Shown: positions 1 to 8,929 of the stretch, in pieces | How positions within the stretch are numbered: the first letter of the stretch is position 1 | Layout: each line of letters begins with the position of its first letter | Assembly (NCBI GenBank): GCA_018398765.1 | Contig: JAHBMJ010000528.1 | Location: 19,706 to 36,835, forward strand | Source of the DNA: Chromera velia | Lineage: Eukaryota > Sar > Chromeraceae | Direction: 5' to 3' | DNA: 17,130 nucleotides | Position numbers and translations under genes: made by a program | The notes under the pieces: model-generated | What the model was told of the DNA's origin: nothing | Seen by the model: the letters and a program-made list of their open reading frames with translations, nothing else | Databases searched by the model: none

Positions 1-854
1 CCCCACCCTTTCCCGTTGAGGCAAAGAAAAAGCAAGAGAGATTCATCCATCGACTTGTCTGGAGAGAGAGACAGAGAGAGAGTTGTCATGCAGGCACATA
101 CAATGCAGGCAAATCCAGACACACACACAAACAGATTGGCGGACATCACGACGTGCCACTTGCTTCTCCCGTTAAGTCGCCATCAAATGTGCAAATCAGC
201 AAGTGAGTGAATGGTCGTGCCGAGTCAATGAATGAATGAATGGGCGTGTGAGTGCATGAAAGCAATTCGAAGCACCGGCAAGGCAGGAGCCAGGAAAGGA
301 AAGAGGGCCAAAAGCCCCAAAAAGGCAGACAGACAGACACACAGACAGAAAGGCCAATCTAACGGTCTGACACACAGACGGACGGACAAAAAGCCCCAAC
401 AAACAACCTCGGCCATGCAGCCACGAGGCCGAGCGAGCGACTGTCCATTCATGACCAGAAAAGAAAAGAAGAAAAAGTCAGAAGAGAGAAGATCATCTCT
501 CTCTTAAGAAGGTGAAACAGGACAACGTCGAACAATCAAACGGCCATATTGATTTTTGGATGTCAATCTCTTTACTTTTTTCTTTTTCTTCTCTCACGAA
601 GTCTACCAAGGTCCCTTTCGACTTTTCAGAAAGGCAGGTGAACAGATACACAGATAGACAGACAAAGAAAGATAGAGGCAGCTGAAAGAAAATAAACGAA
701 AGACCGTCTGCCTATCCTCCTGCTTGAGCTGCCTCTTTCTTCTCCCTTTCTTTCAAAGAGGCTGACTACCATGCAGACAACACCACACAGCACAAACAGA
801 CACACACACACACCTCTCTCTCTCTCCCTTTCTCTCTCGTCTTTTTGTTCTCTC
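1..854. other. Repeat-rich 3' flank, no gene supported
   Basis: This stretch lies downstream of the minus-strand gene that stops at 855. It holds GA-rich runs (about 62-81), a GAAT tetranucleotide run (about 226-241), CAGA/CACA runs (about 328-380 and 640-665) and pyrimidine runs near 810-850. The short open frames are low in complexity, and I recognise no domain in either strand. It probably includes the 3' UTR of the FMRP-like gene, but I see no clear poly(A) signal on the minus strand. A further 3' exon cannot be excluded, because the stop region GCGTGAGAG also resembles a 5' splice site. Confidence 0.5.
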
Positions 855-3372
855 TCACGCCTCAGGCCCCTTCAAGACCTGCACTGTCCGGACCGGGTCG
901 TTCTCCCCCCCGGCAGCAGCTGGCTTCTTCACAACATACATCGCCTTTGCCGGGCCCGAACCCTTCCCCCCCCCTCCCTGCCTATTGGGGCCTCCCTTGT
1001 CGGCCTGCTCCTGCTGCGCCTTTCCTCCCTTCTCCTTCGGTCCTGCGGCATCTGCTGGCTGGCTCTCGTTGGCCGCCTTGTCCCCTCTGTCCTTTCCTCC
1101 TCTCCTCCTTCCTCCCCTCTTCTCCCTCTCTCTCTCTCCGCCCTCCTCCTTCTCAGCAGGACCCTCCGCTGCCTTCTCCTTCTCCTTTTCCTTGTCTTTT
1201 GGCTCGTATCTCTGCCCCCCTCTCCTCCTGCTGCCTCCCTTCTCCTTCTCCCCAGAGGTGCCCCCCAGAGCATTCGCAGAGTTGTTGGGGCCGCTGCCGT
1301 TCCTGCCGTCCTCATGGGAGCGCCCATCTGCGGGAGGGAGGGAGAGGGGGGGAGAGGGAGGGGAGAATCAAGACAGATCGTCAAATGATGAGAACTGCGG
1401 AACAGGAACACACGTACAGCACGAGACCAGACGAGACGGATGCTCTGAAAGCTCCACTTGATTTTTCGATGCAAAGAAAGAAAAGGGGACGGAGCAACAT
1501 CAGGACTGCCCGAAGGAAGAGAAGAAGGAATGAAAAGGAAACCGTGAGGGAGGGAGGGAGGCAGCCGGATGGATGGATGGATGGATGGAGAAGGCGACGG
1601 GGCAGAACGGGAAGGGAAAGGAAGCAGAAAAGGGCAACAAAGAGGAACGGGAAAAACGGAAAAGAAAAGGACTCCCTCCTCGATCTTTCTTTCTTTTTTG
1701 CAGCCAACGAACGTCATACAGAGGAGAGGAGCCTGAACCTTCTCACTCGCGCGAGCAGGGAAGGCACATTCAAACAAAAAGAAACAGACAGCTAGGGAGA
1801 GGAGGCATTCAAACAACAAAAAACAGACAGCTAGGGAGAGGAGACATTCAAACAAAAAGAAACAGACAGCTAGGGAGAGGAGACATTCAAACAAAAAAAA
1901 ACAGACAGCTAGGGAGACGAGAAATTCAAACAAAAAGAAACAGACAGCTAGGGAGAGGAGGCATTCAAACAAAAAGAAACAGACAGCTAGGGAGAGGAGA
2001 CATTCAAACAAAAAGAAACAGACAGCTAGGGAGAGGAGACATTCAAACAAAAAAAAACAGACAGCTAGGGAGACGAGACATTCAAACAAAAAGAAACAGA
2101 CAGCTAGGGAGAGGAGGCATTCAAACAAAAAGAAACAGACAGCTAGGGAGAGGAGGCATTCAAACAAAAAAAAACAGACAGCTAGGGAGACGAGACATTC
2201 AAACAAAAAGAAACAGACAGCTAGGGAGACGAGACATTCAAACAAAAAGAAACAGACAGCTAGGGAGAGGAGACATTCAAACAAAAAAAAACAGACAGCT
2301 AGGGAGACGAGACATTCAAACAAAAAGAAACAGACAGCTAGGGAGAGGAGGCATTCAAACAAAAAAAAACAGACAGCTAGGGAGAGGAGACATTCAAACA
2401 AAAAGAAACAGACAGCTAGGGAGAGGAGACATTCAAACAAAAAAAAACAGACAGCTAGGGAGACGAGACATTCAAACAAAAAGAAACAGACAGCTAGGGA
2501 GAGGAGACGAGAATGTCCGCCGACTCACCCCCATTGCGAACGTCATTCCCTCCTCCATAGTGACCGTTGCGCATGTCGAAAGACTGGTCCTTCGCATCCT
2601 CCCCCCTCTCTCTCTCGGGGGGCATCCCGGCCTCTCTCTGTTGAGCCTGTTGCTGTCTCTCTTTTTCTCTCCGGCCCCCGCGCTTCCTCTCTCTTTCCCT
2701 CTCGCCTCCATTCCCCCTCTCATCCCCCTCACGCACACGGGTCTGCAGGGCGTTCAAATCGTTACCTCCACCCTCCGCGGCGTTGCGACTTCCAGGACGA
2801 CCCTCAGCATGAGCGCCACTCGCCTCCTCGCGGGGGGGCGCACGGTTGTCTTCTCCTGCCCCTCCTCTCCCACCCCCGCGGCCGCCCCTCCGACCACGAC
2901 CGCCCCCTGTGGCCCCCACGCCGCCGTCGTGGCCTAGGGGAGGGAAGTTAGCAGAATCAGTAACGGGGCCCTGACCCTCCTCTGGCCGGGGAAAACCCCC
3001 GCCACCTCTTCTGCCGGCGGCGCCTCGAGGCTCTGGGGCCATTCGCACGTCCTCGCGCTGTCCAGGGCCGTCTCTCCCCCTCGGTCCCGCGCCAGGGCCC
3101 ATGTCACGATCGGGGCCGGCACCCCTTCTGGGTCCATCAGCCCGGGGCCCGGGACCTCTGAAGTCGTTGCCGCGATCTCGCTGCTGCCCCCGGAAAGCGT
3201 TGCCGCCTCCCTCCACAGGGCCAAACGGATCTTGGTCCTCCGGGATGGGGCGGCCTCTGGGGCCAGGGGGGCCGTCGCCTCTCTGGCCTCTGATGCCTCC
3301 CCGCCCCCTCTCCCTCTCCTCACGCTCCTTCTCCTGACGAGCCCTTGCAGGCCCGCGGGTGCGCATGTCAAT

Positions 3373-3412
<40 letters not shown>

Positions 3413-4494
3413 TTTCACACACACACACACACACACATTTTCACACACACACACACACACACAGAGACATACAAACACACACACACATACGCCTACACAT
3501 ACACACAAAGCAGGTAGACGGGCGTGAGGTAGAAACAAACACCCACACACCAAGAAGGCGCACACACGAAATCGGTACGGAGGGGAAAGGACAAATGCGG
3601 TGGAAATTCATTCTTTTCACCTTTCCAGTCAATCACGCTCTCCTTGAACCGACGACTGACTGAGTCAGACGTCTCTCAGCCTGTCTTCCCGGCTGGCTTT
3701 CAGCAATTTTTTCCAATGATTCCGATATGAAGAGACAAACGTTTGCGCACTAAAAGCTGATCGTCTTCCATGTGAGCCCATCATGCCTGCCTGCCGACTG
3801 CAGGACTCTTTGACTGACCTCCTGGATGTTTCTCTTGATCTCTTCGTCCTCTCTCTGGAACTTCTCTCTTGTCTGCACTCATCTCGCGAAGAAGGATGGG
3901 AAAGGGAGAAAAAAGAGAATCAAAAGCGAAGCCAGAAAACAACAACTAAGCAGCATAGGAAAGAAAGGGAGAAAGAAAACGCTGAGAAGACAGACTTTCA
4001 TTCAGCCGATCCAAAACCAAAACGGCTACTGGACGTGAAGAGACGCACCTACACACGCATACATAGCATAGAAGTGCCCTCGCGAATAGAGAGAGGGAGA
4101 ACAACAGACAGACAGACTTGGCAGAAACACAGAAATACCGACCGACCGCAAAGTACTCCTTCTGGACAGACAGAAGCTCCATCGCGTCCATCACGTGAAG
4201 ACGGAGACCCACGAGCGTCAGCGCATTGTTGCGCTTCTCTGACATGCTGCAGAGAGAATCAGACAGCCACGGGGGGACAGACACAAAAAAAAAGATCGCT
4301 CAGATACAGACAGAGAGAATCTCTTCTTCCCTCTTTCCTCCACGAAGGCTGAAGGAAGGCTGTGTCGCCCCTTGTCGCTGTCCGGAGGGAGCACTGACGA
4401 CTGAGCTGATAATATCAAGAGAAAGCATGGAGGAACAAAAGAAACGTTGCAACATGCACAGAGAGAGAGGAGGAACGGAAGAGAGAAGCACACA

Positions 4495-4525
<31 letters not shown>

Positions 4526-5039
4526 GGAGAGGAACTGACTGTGCCCTAATCAGTCTGGTCTTCTGACAGATCTCATCGATACTCCTGCCTCTGTCCCCCA
4601 AAAGGTACTGTTTCATTTCAGGCTCAAAGATGAAGTCCTGCAACGAAATGAAGGACCGACAAAAAGAAAAGAAAAACAAATCAATGAATGAATGATGCAA
4701 CAAGAGATGAAAGAAAGACACGAACGATAGATCAACAAGAAGAAAAGATAGATGTCTTCTCTACACGCACATTCGCAGGTTCCTCCCTCAAGCTGTTTAC
4801 ATCTATCTGAGTGGAGGGACGAATTTTGAATCAAGGGCGACCGACAAAAGGAACGAAGGAAGGAAGGGAGAACGAAGAAGCGACACATCATGTGCCTGCA
4901 TGCCTGCCTGTCTCTCCCCTCTCCTCCCTCACTCACTGACCTCCTCCGCATACTCGAGCTCTTCACGGGCGCTCTGAACAGCCTCCCGGGTCTGCCCGAA
5001 AATGCGAACCTGCACGCCCACGCACACCCACACGCACGT

Positions 5040-5081
<42 letters not shown>

Positions 5082-7679
5082 ACTCAGAGTGAAACTCTTG
5101 CCATGCAGTTTCTCTTGTATCTCCATTCCGGCCACGCCCTGCTGCTTCCACTCCTCCTTTCTCCTTTCCAAAAACTGAAAGACAAAACAAGAAAGAGTAC
5201 AGAGAGAAAAGAGCGAAGTGGGTGATGAAAAAGAGGAACGACGTCCCGACTGACGATTGCGCTCTCTTCAGTTGCCCCCTCGGACGTCGAGTCGATCACG
5301 TGACACTGGACCTGCAACGAAGACACAGACAGACAGGGAGGCAATTAAGCGGAAAGGATGGCAGGGAGTCATTCAATCTGCTAATCGGCATGCAGCGATA
5401 CTTTCTGGTATCGCTTGAGGGACTGGCTGGGCACAGAGGGATCCGGGGGCGGAGGGAAGGACTGGTGGCATTCGAAGGGCTAAACAGAAAAAGACATACA
5501 GGCAGGCAGGTGTGTCTGAGAGAGCACGCCGTTGACTTCACATGTGCATGGGCCGAAAAGAAAGTGGGTTCGTGCTTTGATCAATGAACCGCTGATCGGA
5601 ACAACACGAGCCCCCCAAAAAGATATTGAAAAACCGTTTCTTTGCACTTGCTTCCGAATGACACCCAGACACGAACAAGCCAGACACGCACGCACGCACG
5701 CACGCACGCACGGACACACAAAAAACAAACGTACGAACATTGTGTTTCTGTTGGATGTCGTTAATGTTCTGTCCCTTTTTCCCGATGATCGGACCCACAC
5801 AACTCCGAGGAACGTGGAATTCGTCCTTGATCGAGTTGTCGAACCTGCCCTCATCAAGTCAGTCAGTTTGGTGTTTGAGTAAACGTTTATCAGAAGATCA
5901 CACAGCAAGACAGACAAACAAACAGGGCAGATAGTGCTTCTTTCGGGATGAGGTACGTCGCGTGGAGAGGGAAGGGAAAGAGGCAGTGTGTCCACAAGAG
6001 AAAGGCACGAACACTTGCAGGCCCCACAGAAATTCCCCCCCCCATGACGTACAGAAAACCTGGAGCCCTTCCTTCCTCCCTCCCTCTCTGACACCTTTTT
6101 TTTTTTTTTTATTCTTCAGAAAACCTGGCGCCCTCCCTTCCTCCCTCCCTCTCTGACACACCCACCTTGCTTTTCTTTCCTCCAGTATCCTTTCTCTTCG
6201 GGCCTTCATGTCCTTGATCTTCTCCAACTCAACCAGGTGTTTGAAGTGCTGCTCAAGAAGCATCCCTCCCTTATGAATGCTCTTCTCCTCTCCCAACAGA
6301 GTCACCTCAAGCCGCGGAACGTCCAGTCTTCCCCTTCCCCCCTGGGCGCTCGCACTCCCACTGGGCGGATCAGGCAGGGGAGACATCCACGCCTTGACCA
6401 GCCCTGCCTGCTGCTCAGTCTGAGACAAAACGATGAGGTGCTCAGGAGACTGGGCCCATCGCGTCAACTCAGGGGGCACGGGAAGACGGTCCCTCTTGAC
6501 TCTGCTGACGTCAATGGGCGGTCGTCTGTTCAGGGGACGGAGGTGGTGCTTCTCCAGAATCAGACCGGAGAACTGACGGGAGTGCCCAGGTCTCTGGAAA
6601 GGTTCGTTTTGGGTCTGAAAGTCTACGTAGTAAAAGCAGTCCTTCACGTGAGCTATCGTGCCCACCTGCATGCATGTGATTCATTCAATGCAACGGAACA
6701 GCAGGAAAGGAAACATGTGTGTGTCCATACACACTCACACACTCACACATACATGCACAAAGAAAAGAGAAGGGGGGACCGCATTCCTGTTCCACCCCTC
6801 ACGGACCATCTTCTCTTCTCTTCTCTTCTCAGGCCACTAACCAGAGAGACCCAACGGACAATGCACAGAGACAGCTAGAGGGGCGCACCTCTCCTCTCCC
6901 ACTTGAGGGGGACACAAATCCCTTTCGTGCGGAAGAAAAGGAAAACACGCAAAACAAGCAAAACACGTAACACACGTGCGATGACAGCAACTTTGTTTAG
7001 AAGTAGCCCCCTTGCAGCCAAAACAAGACACCCCCACCCAGAAAACAAGCAAACCGCTGGAAAGAAGGACACCTCTGTGCGAACAAAGAACAAGCCCGAC
7101 CCACCTTCCAGTATTTAGGAAGCTGAGCGGTCTCAGAGAACTCGGCCTCGACTGTGTCCCCAACCTGCAAGCATGACCAGCGGTCGCACACATACGGAGG
7201 GAAGGAGAGAGAATAGATAAAAGAAAGAGAGGATCCGAGGATCATTTCAATCCACCTGGATCATCTACCTCTCTACCTCCAGGACAGCACAAGACAGTCT
7301 TGTCAGAGTACCGAACATAACGGAAGAGGAGAGGAGAGAAGACGACTGAAGTACCAACGATTTGGGGGGAAATGTCTGACACGTCTCAAAAGGGAAGGAA
7401 CGTTTGCCAGCCCAGCTTCATGAGAGAACCCGACCAACAAACCGACCGACTGACCATCGGATGGAACGTCGCGTCCCTCTCCTCCGGTGTGGAGTAGTCG
7501 GTGTTCCTGACGCACGCAGCAGGGATCTCCTGCTCAGGCCAGACGTTACCGTCAAAGGCGACGCGCACGGCATTTCTGTCCTCCAGGATGTCAATCACAG
7601 TGGCCTGATACCAGGGCTTTCCCTCTGAAGGGGAGCCTTGGGCGTCAGGTACGTTCACTTCAACAACTGTGGACAGCAT
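855..7679 (-). CDS. FMR1-like: FMRP/FXR-type RNA-binding protein (Tudor-Tudor-KH0-KH1-KH2-RGG), 12 exons
   Basis: Exons on the minus strand are 7679-7455, 7164-7105, 6665-6166, 5844-5739, 5311-5255, 5174-5082, 5009-4941, 4637-4540, 4246-4147, 3872-3819, 3372-2529 and 1327-855. They sum to 2679 nt, giving 892 aa plus TGA. Tudor/Agenet 1 is at about 5-58 (starts VVEV, ends [10 protein letters not shown]) and Tudor 2 at about 76-140. The KH0-like region is at about 165-255. KH1 runs from about 263 to 370 with GKKG at 283-286 and a long insert in its variable part. KH2 runs from about 371 to 436 with GDRG at 384-387. The region 455-735 is R/G-rich with an RGG cluster at about 612-627, and 736-892 is K/E/G-rich. 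Domain order and several stretches, such as the Tudor 1 end and the KH1 end ([20 protein letters not shown]), match the FMRP/FXR family. Those proteins bind mRNA and ribosomes and regulate translation in cytoplasmic granules; this role is inferred from the family. The ATG at 7679 is chosen because an in-frame TGA lies 10 codons upstream and the Tudor domain starts at once. Exon 12 and the exact donor of exon 4 are the least certain parts. Confidence 0.85.
1328..2528 (-). other. Intron 11 of the FMRP-like gene, carrying a minisatellite
   Basis: The donor is a strong GGTGAGT at 2528 and the acceptor is CCCGCAG at 1328, preceded on the coding strand by a long pyrimidine tract (about 1330-1368). 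Splicing joins phase 1 to phase 1 and forms an Asp codon, giving a continuous frame of 156 further codons to TGA. Without splicing the frame meets TAG at 2496-2494, so intron retention would remove the K/E-rich tail. The intron also holds GGAT repeats near 1568-1590. Confidence 0.7.
1765..2505. repeat. 39-nt minisatellite, 19 tandem copies
   Basis: Nineteen contiguous 39-nt units fill 741 nt. The plus strand of each unit reads roughly ATTCAAACAAAAAGAAACAG followed by ACAGCTAGGGAGAGGAG. Variants are point differences: AAAAAGAAAC versus AAAAAAAAAC, GAGAGGAG versus GAGACGAG, and GGC, GAC or GAA just before ATT. Because 39 is a multiple of three and no unit contains a stop in one frame of each strand, the array is open on both strands. 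I treat this as a by-product. The array sits wholly inside intron 11 of the minus-strand gene. Confidence 0.95.
3375..3464. repeat. Compound (CA)n repeat with TTTT spacers
   Basis: Three CA tracts are separated by two identical CATTTTCA interruptions (near 3411 and 3438) in intron 10 of the FMRP-like gene (3818-3373). On the coding strand this becomes a (TG)n tract running directly into the acceptor TGTGTGCAG. Confidence 0.9.
4491..4530. repeat. (AC)n(AG)n microsatellite in intron 8
   Basis: An AC tract of about 20 nt passes into an AG tract just inside the 5' end of intron 8 (4539-4247) of the FMRP-like gene. The donor next to it is GTCAGT. Confidence 0.85.
5010..5081 (-). other. 72-nt intron 6, made largely of a CA/TG repeat
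   Basis: On the coding strand this intron begins GTGCGTGTGCG, runs through a (TG)n tract (plus-strand CA at about 5042-5072), and ends GGGCGTGCAG. Flanking exons are in phase 0 and join two KH1 pieces (FTLS to VRIFG). It is the shortest intron in this gene. Confidence 0.8.
5685..5712. repeat. (ACGC)n microsatellite in intron 4
   Basis: About six ACGC tetranucleotides lie within intron 4 (5738-5312) of the FMRP-like gene, close to its 5' end on the coding strand. Confidence 0.85.
6052..6159. repeat. 65-nt-period direct duplication with poly-T between copies
   Basis: Two copies of about 43 nt (6052-6094 and 6117-6159) both start CAGAAAACCTGG and end CTCTCTGACAC. They are separated by a run of 15 T (6096-6110). 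The second copy starts a few bases inside intron 3 of the minus-strand gene, so the sequence just after its 5' splice site is duplicated further into the intron. Confidence 0.85.
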
Positions 7680-8099
7680 TCTGATCTTTCTCTCTTGGTG
7701 ATTCCTTCAACAAGGTTAGGAAGGCCTCTTTCGCCTTCTTGCTGAACCCGTCAGGAGGTAGGAAAAGGCAGGAATAAAACCCGGTGCAACCCTTCAGATT
7801 AACAACGAATCAACTGCAGGGGTGCGGACACGAAAGAAGAGGGTCGGCTGCTCTCTTGGTTTTCTGCAAACTCAGTCAAGACGCAGACGCTCTCTCGCGT
7901 GTCTCAACAGTTTCACAGGCAAAGATGATGGAACGAACGATACACGGCAATCAGTGGAATCCACTCGACAGAATGTTCCAGGGGGGAAGGTCACTCAGTC
8001 ATCCTCAGTCCATGTTTCACCGACGAAGTTGCAGTCTCCTAAAGCCTTGGATGAGCTTTTAATTTTTTCTGTGCGCAGTCACCCCGGCCGGGCCGAACT

Positions 8100-8600
8100 T
8101 AAAATTGCATGCCATGCATGGCCCCGGAAAGCGAAGCGGGGGGCACTTACAAAACAAAAATACCCCAGCCCACGTGCGTGCACGCTGTCTTTCGGCAAAA
8201 ACCCGGTCCCGAAAGGCTGAATGTGCGCCAAATGTGCGTGCGTCAGATGCACGCTGTCTTTCGCCAAAAAAAGGCCCCGGAAAGATCCCGCCCAAATGGT
8301 CCAGAAAAGCGTGAACCCGACTTCAACCCGTCGCCATGCATGCGTGCGTCAGATATAGGTGGCCCCGGAAAGCGCGACCGCGAAAAGGCAGAATTTGCGC
8401 CATGCGTGCGTCAGAGCATACCCCCGGGCTTTTTTCCCGGGGAAGGGGGGGTTACGCGGCTTTTCCCGCGGGNGGGGGGGGGGGGGGATCGGCGCGACGG
8501 CTGGCCGGCGTGCGTCAATTTTGCAGTTCTCATTTTTCTTGCTTTCCGGGGCCGTTCGCAAGCTTGCTTGCGTCAGATCCTTTAATTCGGAAAGGCGCGT
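8100..8600. repeat. Cluster of degenerate GC-rich repeats
   Basis: Recurring pieces are GGCCCCGGAAAG (about 8119, 8273, 8361, and inverted at about 8541 as CTTTCCGGGGCC), TGCGTGCGTCAGAT (8234, 8341, partial at 8404, 8509 and 8567), and CACGCTGTCTTTCG followed by C or G and CAAAAA (8181 and 8250). They recur in roughly the same order, as in a decayed tandem array with units of about 70-100 nt. CpG and TGCATG words are frequent. The cluster stands apart from the surrounding sequence. Confidence 0.7.
8422..8486. other. Two adjacent hairpins, a G-run and one unresolved base
   Basis: The first inverted repeat is CCCCGGG (8422-8428) with CCCGGGG (8436-8442) around a T-rich loop. The second is CGCGG (8455-8459) with CCGCG (8466-8470) around CTTTTC. 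They are followed by a G-run from 8470 to about 8487 that contains the only N of the window (8473). The true G-run length is probably unknown. Confidence 0.75.
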
Positions 8601-8929
8601 GCGGGTGCATGCAGAATTAACATGCAGCCGGCCGGGTGTCAGGGGTGAATCAGGTAGGTATACGTGGGCGAATAAAGCCGGGGCGTTCGCACGGAGGGAT
8701 GACTCAGATTCGGTACTAGAATCGGTAGTCTGCTTCCGAGTCATGCAGACTATTGCAGACTGATTGCAGACTGTGTTCTATCGATCGATCAAAGTTCCGG
8801 GGCGGCAAATTTTCTTATTTCATTGGAAGAAAATGTGTCATCGGTTGTTAAACTCATCAGCGTGCAGCATCTTTTCTTGAATCTTTGCATCCAACTCGGC
8901 TGGTGCGTGTGTGTTGTTGTCCGTTGACA

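Larger units (their letters stand above)
7680..8929. promoter_or_regulatory. Shared head-to-head intergenic region
   Basis: The start codons of the two genes point away from each other across 1250 nt, so both 5' UTRs and promoters should lie here. I see no convincing TATA box at a defined spacing. The part 7680-8055 is unremarkable and its open frames look random. The part 8100-8600 is a GC-rich repeat cluster. Near 8741-8771 the 10-mer ATTGCAGACT occurs in a short direct repeat. An untranslated 5' exon of either gene could be hidden here. Confidence 0.45.

Noticed and set aside
929-2479. Minus-strand open frame of 516 codons with a 13-residue hydrophobic repeat
   Set aside because: It is the minisatellite read in a stop-free frame and is out of frame with the spliced C-terminal exon, whose phase and length fit far better.
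1765-2505. CRISPR-like look of the 39-nt array
   Set aside because: Units are contiguous with no unique spacers, and the host is eukaryotic.
1573-2937. Plus-strand open frame of 454 codons with a 13-residue basic repeat
   Set aside because: Same array on the other strand; its 3' part is antisense to the RGG exon of the FMRP-like gene.
3345-3663. Plus-strand frames rich in His-Thr
   Set aside because: They are translations of the CA microsatellite in intron 10.
7784-8062. Plus-strand open frame of 92 codons between the two genes
   Set aside because: No domain and ordinary composition; the position fits a shared promoter region better.
8105-8763. Overlapping open frames on both strands in the GC-rich repeat cluster
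   Set aside because: Stops are rare because of GC content; the frames run through hairpins, the G-run and the N, and repeat the same words.
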